Source: Capsicum annuum
Taxonomy: Eukaryota; Streptophyta; Magnoliopsida; Solanales; Solanaceae
DNA: 64,000 nt
Direction: 5' to 3'
NCBI RefSeq assembly: GCF_002878395.1
Contig: NC_061120.1
Location: forward strand, 119,228,585 to 119,292,584
This document shows, piece by piece, positions 53,835-64,000 of this stretch. A model generated the notes under the pieces. The model searched no databases. It saw only the letters and a program-made list of their open reading frames with translations, and was not told the origin of the DNA. The stretch's first letter is position 1. Each line of letters begins with the position of its first letter. A program made the translations under genes and the position numbers.

Positions 53835-56362
53835 TGTAACGTCCCGAGTCTGTACCCCGGATGCTACATGGTGCTCACAATCCCAAAGGACCACAAGCTA
53901 ACCCATGACTGGTACCTGCTACAATAACTGTGTAATAAATACTATAATGATTGCGAAAATAGGCAGAAACATATGCCATAAGGTTCACATCTATAAATAA
54001 ATCTAAATATAAGTACTGAAAAATTGAACAACTATTTGAAAATACTCTTGTCTGAAAAGCCTCTAACTGTCTGAATTGTGGAGTTGATGGGACAAACCCC
54101 CAAGTAACTCCATCTACTAAAATAAAATTGAAATACTATAAATAATAAGCATGTCCTCAAACTATAATGACTCACCACTACTCTGAAAGTTGAGAATCAG
54201 AACTGCTAAGGGTGCTCTGGAGCCCGTTCGTCTGAACCTATGATATAAGACATCATAATGTAAAGAAAAATATACGTCAGTACTTTGAATGTACTGGTAT
54301 GCTCAGTGAGGTAGGCTGAAATGCATGGGTTCATATGCATGGATAATAATAACTGAATAACATGAGTATAACTGAGTAAGAGTATATGCATAAATACATA
54401 AATTATAACTGAGATCATGCTAATACTGAGTACTGAATTTGAATACTGATAACCGATATCTGAGTTTATGAATACTGTATTACTGATTATCTGAATGGCT
54501 GTATCTGAAAGTTCTGAATACTGTGGAACCATACTGAGTTCTGTACTGAGCTGAGTGACTATGTCTAATAGTCCTAAATCTGTGGAACTGAACTGAGTTC
54601 TATTCTGACATTGAGATTGGAACTGAGACTGTGAGAGGTAATCATCTAACCAACATGCCTCTCTCTAAATAATTGGGGTTGAACTTGTAGCCCCAGTTGG
54701 AAGGGTGTCAATACCGTGCCATGGGTAAGGACAAGATATGAGTTAACACTCTCTAACTGGAAGCTCTTCCATCAACCCTCGCTGGTAGGATAACTCGAAT
54801 GAGATATATCAACCCTCAATATATTTGGCAGGAATATATCTCAACCTACATTAGCTACGTAGTTCTGTAACGCAGGGATTACTACTAAGGGTCAAACCCT
54901 CTTCTGTCAGGAATGCCTCCATCCCGGGGTTAACTCGGTGCTGAATCCTACTCCCAACTGAATAGACACTGAACTAATTTCAAGTCTGTACTAGGCTAGA
55001 TTGAGTTATTACTGATATTGTTGTTTAACTAAGCCGAATTGGGTATAGTGAGTTCCATGGATCATCGGGAACTACTAAATTCTATTAACTGACTGAGTTT
55101 ACTGAGGTCTGGACTGAGTACAGAACTAGACTGGAAGAATACTAAGTCTAATGAGTTTTTCCTGAGTTCTGTAATTGACTAAGGGTATTACTGATAGTGA
55201 CGTAATTGTTACTGTACTATGACTGACCATGGCTCTAAATAATCAGCTAAATTGTTGGGTACAAGTACCCCCAGGACTCGATAGAACAAAATAAGAGACA
55301 TGTCATAAACTTGAAATATGTAAACTAAGCTTTTGATCATTTTTCATTCATTGGGGCATTTTAACAAACACTTGCATGTCATGAACTTAAACACATGCTA
55401 ACATGATATAACTTCACTATTCAACTCACATGTTAAATTCATCAATCATTTGAAAGGCATAAATTATGCACATAGTACTAATCAACATGTGAGCACAGAA
55501 TTTCAATATTAAATTCACCATTTGAAGGCTTTAGCATGATTTCACATGGTAACACATATAAATCAATTAACTCCACATGAAATTGATCATGAAACATAGA
55601 TTTGAAACCCAATTAATCATTTTTAAACATGAATATTATCAAACCCAACATGGAATTCATACACTTGAAGTCTAAAAATAGATTCTTGGTCTCCAAGGGT
55701 GGAAGGGACCCTTATATAAACATTTCACATACCTTAGTTAAGAAATTTCTGAAAGTTGATGGGAATCTTGAGTTCTTGATTTGAAATTGAATCTTCTAGG
55801 GTTTTGTTCTTGAGCAATTTTGAGAAAAGATGAGTTTAATTGATCTCTAAGGTGATAAATTTCATGTTTTGGGGATGAAGGTTAAGGGAAAAAGACCCAA
55901 ATACCCCCAAGGATACGGTATATTAATGACTGCAAAACTGTACCATCGACACGTAGATCAACGCGCTGCCTCCATTGGCATCTATGCGATAGGCAATGTG
56001 TTGCGTTGAGTCCACATCGACTCACTGGAAATTAACGGTGGGAGTTGGGGAAAATATTTATTAACGCAATAGTCAATGTTGCATGCTAAGATCGCGTTGA
56101 TCCACTATTTTAAGGTTCCAAAGGAGCTTCAAACGAAGTTCGAAAAATCCAAAACTTGTCCAGAAATACCTACGGACATTCCTGATCATGAATCAACCTA
56201 AATATCCACCTATAATAGATGTAAAGACTATGAAATAAGATCGCCAACTTTCGAAGGCTAGAATGACACTAAGTCTGAATACTTTGCTAGAATATTCTAA
56301 GTCTGGGTCCCTTAACAAACTTAGAGGACTGAATTAAGCTAAGAATTCTGCGGGATCTTTCA
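53835..56362 (-). repeat. Chromovirus 5' LTR
   Basis: TGTAACGTCCCGAGTC to GCGGGATCTTTCA on the plus strand. It has about 60 bp near 54150-54215 that the 3' LTR lacks, and many substitutions, except in the stretch around 55081-55520. Confidence 0.9.
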
Positions 56363-56367
56363 ACGTA

Positions 56368-57696
56368 TGAATAAAATCATGATCTGTAGGTATAAAAAAA
56401 GTTTGTATAGGACTTAAATTGGTATTTAAGTCATCAATCCTGTAGTGGATACATGTTTGCTAGGATTTGATACTACATGAAATATGTTCAGAGTACATTG
56501 TGTTGATTCCCTTAATATGACGAAGGGACTATACCTAACAATTTTTATTTCCTTTCAATTGAATTTACTTGAAGTCTTGCGATAATGTTTCGTCAAGGTA
56601 TAGTCTAGTCCAACTTGATTCAATCTTATTACTTCTTAAGTTTAAAAGAAATTGAGGAATATCTAGTTGCCGAATAGTAATATTCTATTTGAGAATAGTC
56701 TCTTGTGTAGAGTATGATCTTCATCTGTACATGAATAAAGGCTAAGTGTAATTTATTTATTCGATTTGATGTGTTATCTTCATGTTGAGTTTATCGTATC
56801 TAGTGTATCTCTTTCTTTCTAATTGTGAAGTTATATGCCCTCTCTAACTCTTTTTCTTCCTTATTTTACATATACTCATAAATTGGAGTTTCGCAACGAA
56901 ATTTGTTTTGAGCCCACATCGGGTCAATGCTACAGGATCATAAGAGCTTTGGAATCGCGCAAATTAGAAGCCCAAACTCCTAAACGAAGTCTAGTATTCC
57001 TTAGTCTTTTTTGATTTTATCATATAGTTGGTTATGTTTTTTTTTTTAGAATGATGGATTAATTCTTATTCCTGCTATTAAACTTGTTCAAGGTAAATTT
57101 GATTTGTTTATTATTTGTTGATTCTTTGTAGTTGTTTAAGGTCCCAATTTTTGCAAATTAATGCATGATTAATTAGCTCGTAAAAGATAATATAGATTTT
57201 GTCATTTAGTTAACCCTTCTAAAAGTTAAGTTTGCCTCAAACAACGTCGTTTTCTTAACGTAGCAATCTCCTTAACTTTCTATAATAACAAATGAATTTC
57301 AGAACTAAATTAATAGGAAGGCAAGTCGCCAAATTCGAATTTCGGTAAAATTCATTCGCTACTTTATTTCAACAAGTTAGTAACTCTAACATTTTAGCAT
57401 TTGCTTGAGTTTTTCCTTTTCCAGCTTTCAAAAGACTAAACCGCGAGGTATATTTATATATGCGCTACAATATACAAGGTATCTGACATCATCATCATTT
57501 ATCGTAAATTTTTACTATTACTTACATCTTATTTCAATCGCAAATTCATATTCCGCTATTAAGTTTATTTTTTTACTCACTATTTTTAAATCTCACAAAT
57601 AAATAAATAAATATGTGAATAAACAAATAAATGCATAAATTAATGAACATTGTCATATATTAGTCTATTTTAATCAAATTTAGTGTACCTTGATGC

Positions 57697-57754
<58 letters not shown>

Positions 57755-58376
57755 CACAATAAATGCACCTATGTATATTTAGTCCTGAACACAAATTACA
57801 TTTCATACATAATTATATTTATAAGAAAATAAATTCTCACATGATATTAAATTATACTTATTTTACTCAGTTATTAATTCCCTAATATATTTACCCTTAG
57901 GTGTTACTAAATTTTTTGCAAAAATTATAAGTTATTGAAATCTCTAAAATGCGAACATCTGATTTTTTCAGTCTCTCATTTCATATCTTTAAAATGCACA
58001 TATATTTTACAATAAATTATATCCTTGTATATTGTATACTTGAAATTTTCTTTTTAATAAAATTTTGCTTATAATCGTTTTAAGCAAATAGCGAATTAAA
58101 AGTTTTTCCTAATAATTTCCTAAACTAAGTGCAAGACTATCTTCGGATAGACTCTGAGGGGTGCCTAACACCTTCCCCTCGAGTAACTAAAACCCTTACC
58201 CAAAATCTCAAAAAAGTTTTGAAATACCAAAACAGAGTTTTATAATAACAATGGTTTTTCCTCATTTTCCTAAAAAGTTAGGTAGCGACTCTAAAAAGTG
58301 ATTTTCAAAACCCAAGAGTCTTAAACGCCACCTTACGTTGTGTGCTGTTTTGACCAGTTTGAAATAGGGCGTGATA
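56368..58376 (+). repeat. Tat/Ogre LTR, right part
   Basis: Resumes after the chromovirus target copy acgta (56363-56367). It contains gaggggtgcctaacaccttcccctcg and gtagcgactct, typical Tat/Ogre LTR text, and ends gggcgtgata before the primer site. No gene is present. Short open frames (57405-57602) are not coding. Confidence 0.75.
57700..57751. repeat. (TA)25 microsatellite
   Basis: Uninterrupted TA dinucleotide run of about 51 bases inside the Ogre LTR. Confidence 0.97.
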
Positions 58377-58396
58377 GAATAACGACTTTGCTGGGG
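58377..58396 (+). other. Tat/Ogre primer binding site
   Basis: gaataacgactttgctgggg resembles the TGGCGACTCTGCTGGGG-type primer site of Tat/Ogre elements (not the Met-tRNA type of the other elements here) and lies directly after the LTR. Confidence 0.7.
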
Positions 58397-58952
58397 AGTA
58401 ATTGAAATTAGGTTTTAACCTTAATACGCTTAGTTTAGGATTTTTATACTTTTACTGTGTTGTTTGGTTTGCATGTATTATGTCATGCTCTGTGTGAAAG
58501 AACACAAGCCAAATCTAAACTTGCATTCCTTATTTGTTTGAACAACACTACTTGTTACTGTTTGACACTTGCATTTTTCTATTGAGTCCTTAGTCGTACA
58601 TAATTCACACACCGTGGTTCACGCGGGGGGTGTCTTACACTTCCCCAAACCTTCTTTGGATTCCTTACTTTCAGAGTCGGTACAATTAGGTTAGTGTACC
58701 TTCTCGCAGCTATTCAGTCCCACTCTCCAACATTTAGGAAAAAATCTTACTCTAGTAATAGGTCATATTGCATACACCTGAGCCGAGATGATTCAAGGAA
58801 TCATCGTTGCTATTAGGAAACCACTCTTTTGTCAAAGGTTACAAACCTGTCGACATATTTTTGTGTGACGATTGATGTTAACGGTTTGAACTAAAACACA
58901 TAATGGATTTGAGATAAATGTCTTACTATACCCTCTTTTTTTTTTCCTTCCA
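58397..58952 (+). other. Tat/Ogre leader
   Basis: Untranslated leader between primer site and ORF1. It contains acacaccgtggttcacgcggggggtgtcttacacttccc. No open frame of interest. Confidence 0.5.
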
Positions 58953-60360
58953 GATGAATATCAACCCAAATTTACCAAACATCCAAATGGTCATCTCTGC
59001 CCCTGATATCCTATAGAACTGGTGAGGAAACATTCGTGTGGTGCATATTGCTGAGGTTCGAGAACATTTGGGGGCTCTATTATCGCTAATGAGGGTTCGA
59101 GCCAATAAGGCCCTCATTACACTATTGATGGAGTTCTGGGACCCAAACACAATGACCTTTCAGATTCTTGGATTTCGAGATCATCCCTACTCTGGAGGAA
59201 ACTAGTTGCTTTGCTGAGTTGCCACTTCATGGGAGGCTGCCGGTACTCCCGTCACCTGTAAGGAATGAGGATTTCTTGAGGCTTTTGGCATTGGATATAT
59301 TTTCTTCACTATGGAACGTGAAGGATGTTAAGGTAATGCTGGAGTACCTTTTGCTGAAGAAACGGTCATTTGTAGAGTTACGACGAGCAGAAGAATGAGT
59401 TTGTTTGTACTCACAGATAATGGGTGCATATGTGATCGAGGGTCTTCGTATTGGCTTTTTTGGGAACCATGATATTCCCAATAAGACGACATTGTGTTGA
59501 CATTAATATTCTACCAGTGGTAATGAATGTCTTTCCAAAGCCACAAAGGCTTATTTAGTACACATGATACTTGCAAAGGTATTCCAATCATTATTCGCCT
59601 ACTCTAGAGGACATGACTTCTTTGGGGGTTGCAACTTGCTGCTACAGATTTAGGCGATAGAACACTTCTATCGTCACCTTCCATAGATGGATTATACGAT
59701 TGATGCACGCAACCAAATTCAGAGTCATGAGGATCGCTTATGGTTTTGGATTACGCCAACTGGGGAGAAAGAGTGGTGCGAGTTTTTAACCAATCTTATA
59801 GGGACTCCATCCAATGGAAATATTCTTGGATGGGGGGATTTGCCTTCGTTAGAACTAGACATCAATACTTTATTGAGCTGATCGGGCTATATGGCATCCA
59901 GCCATATGGGCCTCTGCGGGTCCTTAGACAATTTAGCGTCATCCAGAATATCCCGCTTTGGTCTACCATGGTACTTCACGAGGACAGTTTTGCTGCTTTA
60001 ATTTTGACGGCACGAGTGACGAACCTGCAGATAGAGTGGGATTACATGGTTATACTAAAGATAGAAGGAGAGAAATGGTGCACGCTAGAATATTATATAT
60101 GGCGCACCACCTTGAGTCATATAGCTAGATCGAGTGAAGATAGTTTTCGAGGACTCACCGACCCTCAGTGGGTCGAATAGGTCAGAAGAGAGGTGCTTTC
60201 CTGCATGGATCTGACTACACCCATGTTCAATCAAATAATCTTAGGCTCTATTGATAACCTGCTTTCGGTGATCGAGAAAGACCCCGAAGAGGACCCTGAA
60301 GAGGACCTCGAAGAGCACCCCAAAGAAGACCCAAAATAGAGGGAAGAAAACCCTTAAAAA
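58953..60360 (+). pseudogene. Tat/Ogre ORF1 (extra ORF upstream of gag)
   Basis: In three shifting frames: MNINPNLPNIQMVISAPDIL, VREHLGALLSLMRVRANKAL, FEIIPTLEETSCFAELPLHG (frame 59168), then WITPTGEKEWCEFL and a long frame at 59740-60180, ending in a Glu/Pro repeat (EDPEEDLEEHPKEDPK). An ORF ahead of gag is the hallmark of Ogre-type elements; its product has no agreed function. Several stops and frameshifts. Confidence 0.75.
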
Positions 60361-61010
60361 GGCTCAGAAACTGGTTCCAACATTTATGATCCCAAGGATA
60401 GAGGGGAAATAGATGTAGATATAACACCTTATCATGGCCCAAATGGATCCCCAGAGTACCACCCAAGGTCATACTTTGATACGGGTAGTGATGCGGAGAT
60501 GATGCCACCTGGCCCTAGACTTCTTTTCTTGTTGTATCTTTTTATTTCCCTAAAAGAATTGTATGGCCCACCCCATTGTAAGTCCTTGCTGCCATCCTTG
60601 TACTTTCTTTTAAGCTATCTTCGATGTATTTTTATGTAATCGTTTGAAGCTTTTGTTCAATGAAAGTCATGTTATTCTCAAATCCAAATATGTTTAAATA
60701 GATCGTTTACCATCACATTGATTGTAACGTAAGCCTACCTCTGGCAAAAAAAGGTTCTATATTAAGACGCGTTTGAATGTCGCCAACTTGGCGTATATAT
60801 ATGTTACTTGCTTGTTATATTTTCATAATTTCCCAAACTAACATAGTTTTTTTTTTTTCTTTTTTTCTTTTTTTCTTTTGTTTATCAATCCCCTTAAAAG
60901 AAAGTTGATAAGTGTTAACTGGAAAACTGGTGGAATCCCAATACAACCTTCGATCAAAAGATAAAATTAGTAACAAAAATAAGGCTGTGATGATACCAGT
61001 AGATGAATCC
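60361..61010 (+). other. ORF1-gag spacer of the Ogre element
   Basis: Includes the end of ORF1-like text, a T-rich block with repeated cttttttt (about 60845-60882), and no recognisable coding sequence. Confidence 0.5.
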
Positions 61011-62540
61011 GAAAGCTCTCAAAGGCTGTCAAACACTCAGAACGACGAGCAAATGGCCAATATGGTGTAAGAAATTAAAGTGCTAAAGGAATAACTACGT
61101 CAAATGCAGGATCTAACCAAGCTTACAATAGCTAAATTTCTTGCTCAGTTGTGGTTCCAAATATTGAATTACCTCCAGGCACCCCCGCTAACCAAGTAAA
61201 CATACCGCATGCTCAAGCCCCACCTGTTCTTCAACCCACTATCAAAACTGTAAATTTTTATTCATCTCCTGCTCAGAACTTTACTGTTCTAGTCTATCCA
61301 GAAATACAACACATAACCGAGGCACATGTCACTTGTGAGATACCTGTGCCACCTGTATATACTACCGAAGCTCCTACTTTTGCAATGTCTGCAACTCTTA
61401 AGGTTCCATATGAGGTTGACCAGTACGCAGGATTGGGAAAGGATGTCCAATCAAGTGAAAAAGGGTCGATAGCAGCCCAGTTCGAAAGTCTAAAGATGGC
61501 ATTTAGGAGCATGGAAATCACCATAGGGACTGAAAGCCTAGACTACGATGACTTATGCATTCATCCAGACATCGACATGTTGGTGGGGTACAAACCACCA
61601 AAGTTCGATGTGTTTGACGGAAGGGGTAACCCGCATGCACATTTGAGGGCTTATTGCGATAAGTTGGTCGGTGTGGAAAGAAACGAGAAGTTGAGAATGA
61701 AGCTGTTCATTCGGAGTTTATCAGGAGAAGCTTTGACTTGGTACACCTAACAAGACCCCCATAAGTGGCGTGACTAGTGGGAAATGGCTGAGAACTTCAT
61801 GAGTCACTTCAGATTTAACACTGAGATTTCCTCAGACAGGTTCTCATTGGCTAACATATAAAAAAAGCCATCAGAGTTATTTCAAGAGTACGCATAGCGT
61901 TGGAGGACCGAGGCTACTAGGATCTAGCCTCTACTGGATGAAAATGAGCTCTCCAAGTATTTTATCCGAGCTTAAGAGGGTTTTTATTTTGACAAGATGA
62001 TGTCAATGATGGGCCTAAAGTTTGTGGAGTCGGTAAAGATGGGAGATTTCATAGAAGAAGGCTTCAAGTCAGGGAAGATCCAATCTATGGTTGCACTGCA
62101 AGCCTCAAGTAAGGCCATATAGTCTGGTTCTATCAATGACAATAAGAAAAAGAGGAAAGATATCTCAGTCGCCACACCGTACTACCAACCTGGAAATTCT
62201 TCCTACCGTTACCCTAATATCCCCTAAATTGTTGCCCATGTCCCAGTGCACAATACTCAACCGCATTACAATCTACTTCGAGCTCCAGCATACCAAATTT
62301 GTCAACACCAAATGCCCCTGTCCAAGCTCTATCTCACCAAAATAGACCAACCTATATGCCAAGACCACATCCAAATTTTAAAGCCAGAAATACTCACACT
62401 TACACACCAATTGTAGAACCTTTGTCCTAGTTGTTTGAGAGATTGAGGGCAGCAGGTTTATTGCACCCAATTAAAGGAAAGGCCCATGATCCGACCTCTC
62501 AAAACTTCAACGATAATAAGTGATGCGCCTATCACTCAGG
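61011..62540 (+). pseudogene. Tat/Ogre gag
   Basis: The best frame is 61151-61750: a Pro-rich N-terminal part, then SIAAQFESLKMAFRSMEI, YKPPKFDVFDGRGNPHAHLR and LRMKLFIRSLSGEALTWYT, the classical gypsy gag core. The same frame continues with FMSHFRFNTEISSDRFSLAN, PLLDENELSKYFIRA and KFVESVKMGDFIEEG, but with stops at six or more places where Gln or Trp is expected. A decayed RNA-binding region follows. Confidence 0.85.
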
Positions 62541-63592
62541 AGTCCAGGGGCTTGACAAAGAAGACTACTACAGCTTGAAGAATCAAATTGAGTCTCTGAT
62601 AAGGAGGGATATAATTAAATGCATCATTGTAGCTCCAAATGTGAACAACAACCCTTTGCCAAATCATGGAAATCGAGAAGTCAATATGATTACTCTAGAG
62701 GAGGATTATGATTTGGAAGGAACTATTATGCCCACGTGGAATGCAGAACAAATCGCCACTGCATCCCCATCACAACCATTTACCAAAGTTTAGTTGAGGG
62801 AATCTATAACTATTCAGACTTACCTACCGAGAGTCGTAGTGACCACATTAGCCACTGAGAGGCCCGACTATGACCCCAAAGCAGTCTCGTAGGACTTTTG
62901 AACTGAAGCCAAGGTCAAAGTGATAAATACCACTGTGGCTCAAGGGATGCCCAGGTCAGGAAGGTGTTATGAGGCAGAGAAACCGAGTTGATAAGCTCTC
63001 GAGAAAGATCAGAACTCGAAGAGGAATATTACAGATGCTGAAGCTGCATAATTTTGGAAAAAGATGCAACCCAAGGACTATTTAGTTGAAGATCAGCTCA
63101 AGAAGACACCGGCCCACATATCTGTTATGTCCCTGCTTATAAGTTCTAAAGCCCGTAGGAATGCTTTGATGGAGGTTTTATGTGGTGTTAGTATACCAAA
63201 GGAGACCATTAGTGAGACTTTGGCTGCACCAATAAGGCGAGTGGTAGAAATAAATAAGGTCTCTTTTCATGATGATGAGCTACCATCAGAGGGAGCTGCA
63301 CACAACAAAGCACTTCATATCATAGTCAGATATTATGACAAAATTATGAACAGGGTTTTGATCGATGGTGGTTCAGGTTGTAATATTTTTCCATTCTCTA
63401 CCCTAAGGAATTTGGGTGTAAACATAAAAGATATCAGGAAGAGTCGGGTAAAGGTTAGAGTCTTTGATGGGTCGCAAGTGAGTGTCATCGAAGAAATTTG
63501 CTTGACACTGCAGATAGGACCAGCAGAATTTCTTATCCTATTTCAGGTCATGGATGTATCGTCTAGCTACAACCTGCTACTGGGAAGGCCAT
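62541..63592 (+). pseudogene. Tat/Ogre linker and aspartic protease
   Basis: A frame from 62575 (MKNQIESLIRRDIIK) and the longer frame from 63064 lead to the protease: VNKVSF-like entry, RVLIDGGSGCNIFPFSTL (about 63354-63408) with the catalytic Asp-Gly-Gly/Ser motif of Tat-type proteases, and MDVSSSYNLLLGRP before a stop at 63592-63594. The stop sits where GRPWIH is expected (TGG to TAG), and the frame continues with IHMTRAVPSTLYQ. Confidence 0.85.
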
Positions 63593-63594
63593 AG

Positions 63595-63687
63595 ATCCAC
63601 ATGACAAGAGCCGTTCCTTCTACTCTTTATCAGTGTGTAAAGTTTGAGTTAGGTTGCATAGAAGTTACTGTCCATGGAGAGCTTAAT
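63595..63687 (+). pseudogene. Start of the Ogre protease-RT linker, cut by an insertion
   Basis: The frame continues HMTRAVPSTLYQCVKF and ends at a new LTR. The RT must lie beyond the window if the element is otherwise complete. Confidence 0.65.
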
Positions 63688-64000
63688 TGTAACACCTCGA
63701 GTATGGTACCCAGGATGCTACACAGTGCTCGTAATCCCAAAATACCACAAGCTAACCCTTAACTGATATCTGAAACTAAGCACTGAATAATACACTGTAA
63801 AATTTGTGAAAAACTAGCGGAAACTTGCCATAAGGTTCAATACTTAGATAAAACTGAATAAAGTATAATAATACTAAAACTAAAACAACTGTCTGAAAAT
63901 ACTCTAATCTGAAAAAACCTCTAAACTATCTGAACTGTGGAGTTAATGGGACAATCCCCCAACTAACTCCGTCTACTAAAAACATTGAATCTAATGCAAT
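63688..64000 (-). repeat. Start of a second chromovirus LTR, window edge
   Basis: TGTAACACCTCGAGTATGGTACCC and the following text (gctacacagtgctcgtaatccc, caagctaaccc, ctgtggagttaatgggacaa) match the beginning of the LTR at 46228, with clear divergence. A further related element therefore inserted in the Ogre interior and extends past the window. Confidence 0.85.

Larger units (their letters stand above)
46228..56362 (-). mobile_element. Complete Tekay/Del-type chromovirus (Ty3/gypsy), minus strand, nested in an Ogre LTR
   Basis: The LTRs lie at 46228-48694 and 53835-56362 (about 2.5 kb). On the minus strand the order is LTR, primer site, gag, protease, RT, RNase H, integrase, chromodomain, purine tract, LTR. 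Flanks atata and acgta differ only as expected if a CpG in one copy decayed on both strands. The chromodomain and LTR length place it in the Tekay/Del clade. Many stops make it non-functional. It split a Tat/Ogre LTR, so it is younger than that element. Confidence 0.9.

Overview
The window looks like repeat-rich heterochromatin or a gene-poor arm of a large plant nuclear genome. Solanaceae is the best guess. The RTE-type LINEs end in the (TTG)n tail and 3' consensus shared with Solanaceae TS-like SINEs, there is a tRNA-derived SINE of Solanaceae type, and the LTR families (Tekay/Del chromovirus, Tat/Ogre, copia-like TRIMs) fit. No prokaryotic feature is present.

Only one host gene can be supported. 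It lies on the minus strand from about 40484 down to 2973 and has four exons: 40287-40484, 40040-40151, 38961-39144 and 2973-3192. Joined, they give an uninterrupted 237-residue protein with an acidic N terminus and a C-terminal four-cysteine zinc ribbon. All introns have GT-AG ends and the reading frame closes exactly across every junction. Intron 3 is therefore 35,768 nt, and nearly everything between 3193 and 38960 is transposon sequence inside that intron.

Intron content, left to right: a copia-like LTR split by a 5'-truncated RTE LINE (3582-5620); a palindromic, head-to-head TRIM-like structure (5724-6168); a SINE (6826-6991); a complete non-autonomous LTR element with its own non-gag ORF (7108-11043); a 5' RTE LINE fragment interrupted by a Mutator-like element (12329-15146); a truncated Tekay-type LTR (15147-16931); a chimeric gag-only gypsy element (16932-25019) carrying a full-length RTE LINE with a 16-bp target duplication (18157-22072); an L1 LINE (about 25020-37384) broken by four insertions (a TRIM with two minisatellites, a small MITE, a minus-strand gag-remnant gypsy element, and a second non-autonomous element carrying a relative of the non-gag ORF); and a small gag-remnant gypsy element (37607-38954) that landed at the 5' splice site of intron 3.

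Upstream of the gene (40977-64000): a Mutator-like element with about 110-bp terminal inverted repeats and a perfect 9-bp duplication; diverged tandem repeats; a minisatellite; and a Tat/Ogre element whose roughly 4.6-kb LTR (43666-46227 plus 56368-58376) is split by a complete minus-strand Tekay/Del chromovirus (46228-56362). The Ogre ORF1, gag and protease follow, until a further chromovirus LTR starts at 63688. The first 2 kb of the window are the 3' end of another gypsy element.

All retroelement reading frames are decayed. Many of the stops look like CAG/CAA or TGG codons hit by C-to-T or G-to-A change, as expected from methylated, silenced repeats. The most interesting points are the giant intron whose donor site survived an insertion inside it, the shared non-gag ORF of two non-autonomous LTR families, the palindromic TRIM, and an apparent gene-conversion tract between the two chromovirus LTRs.
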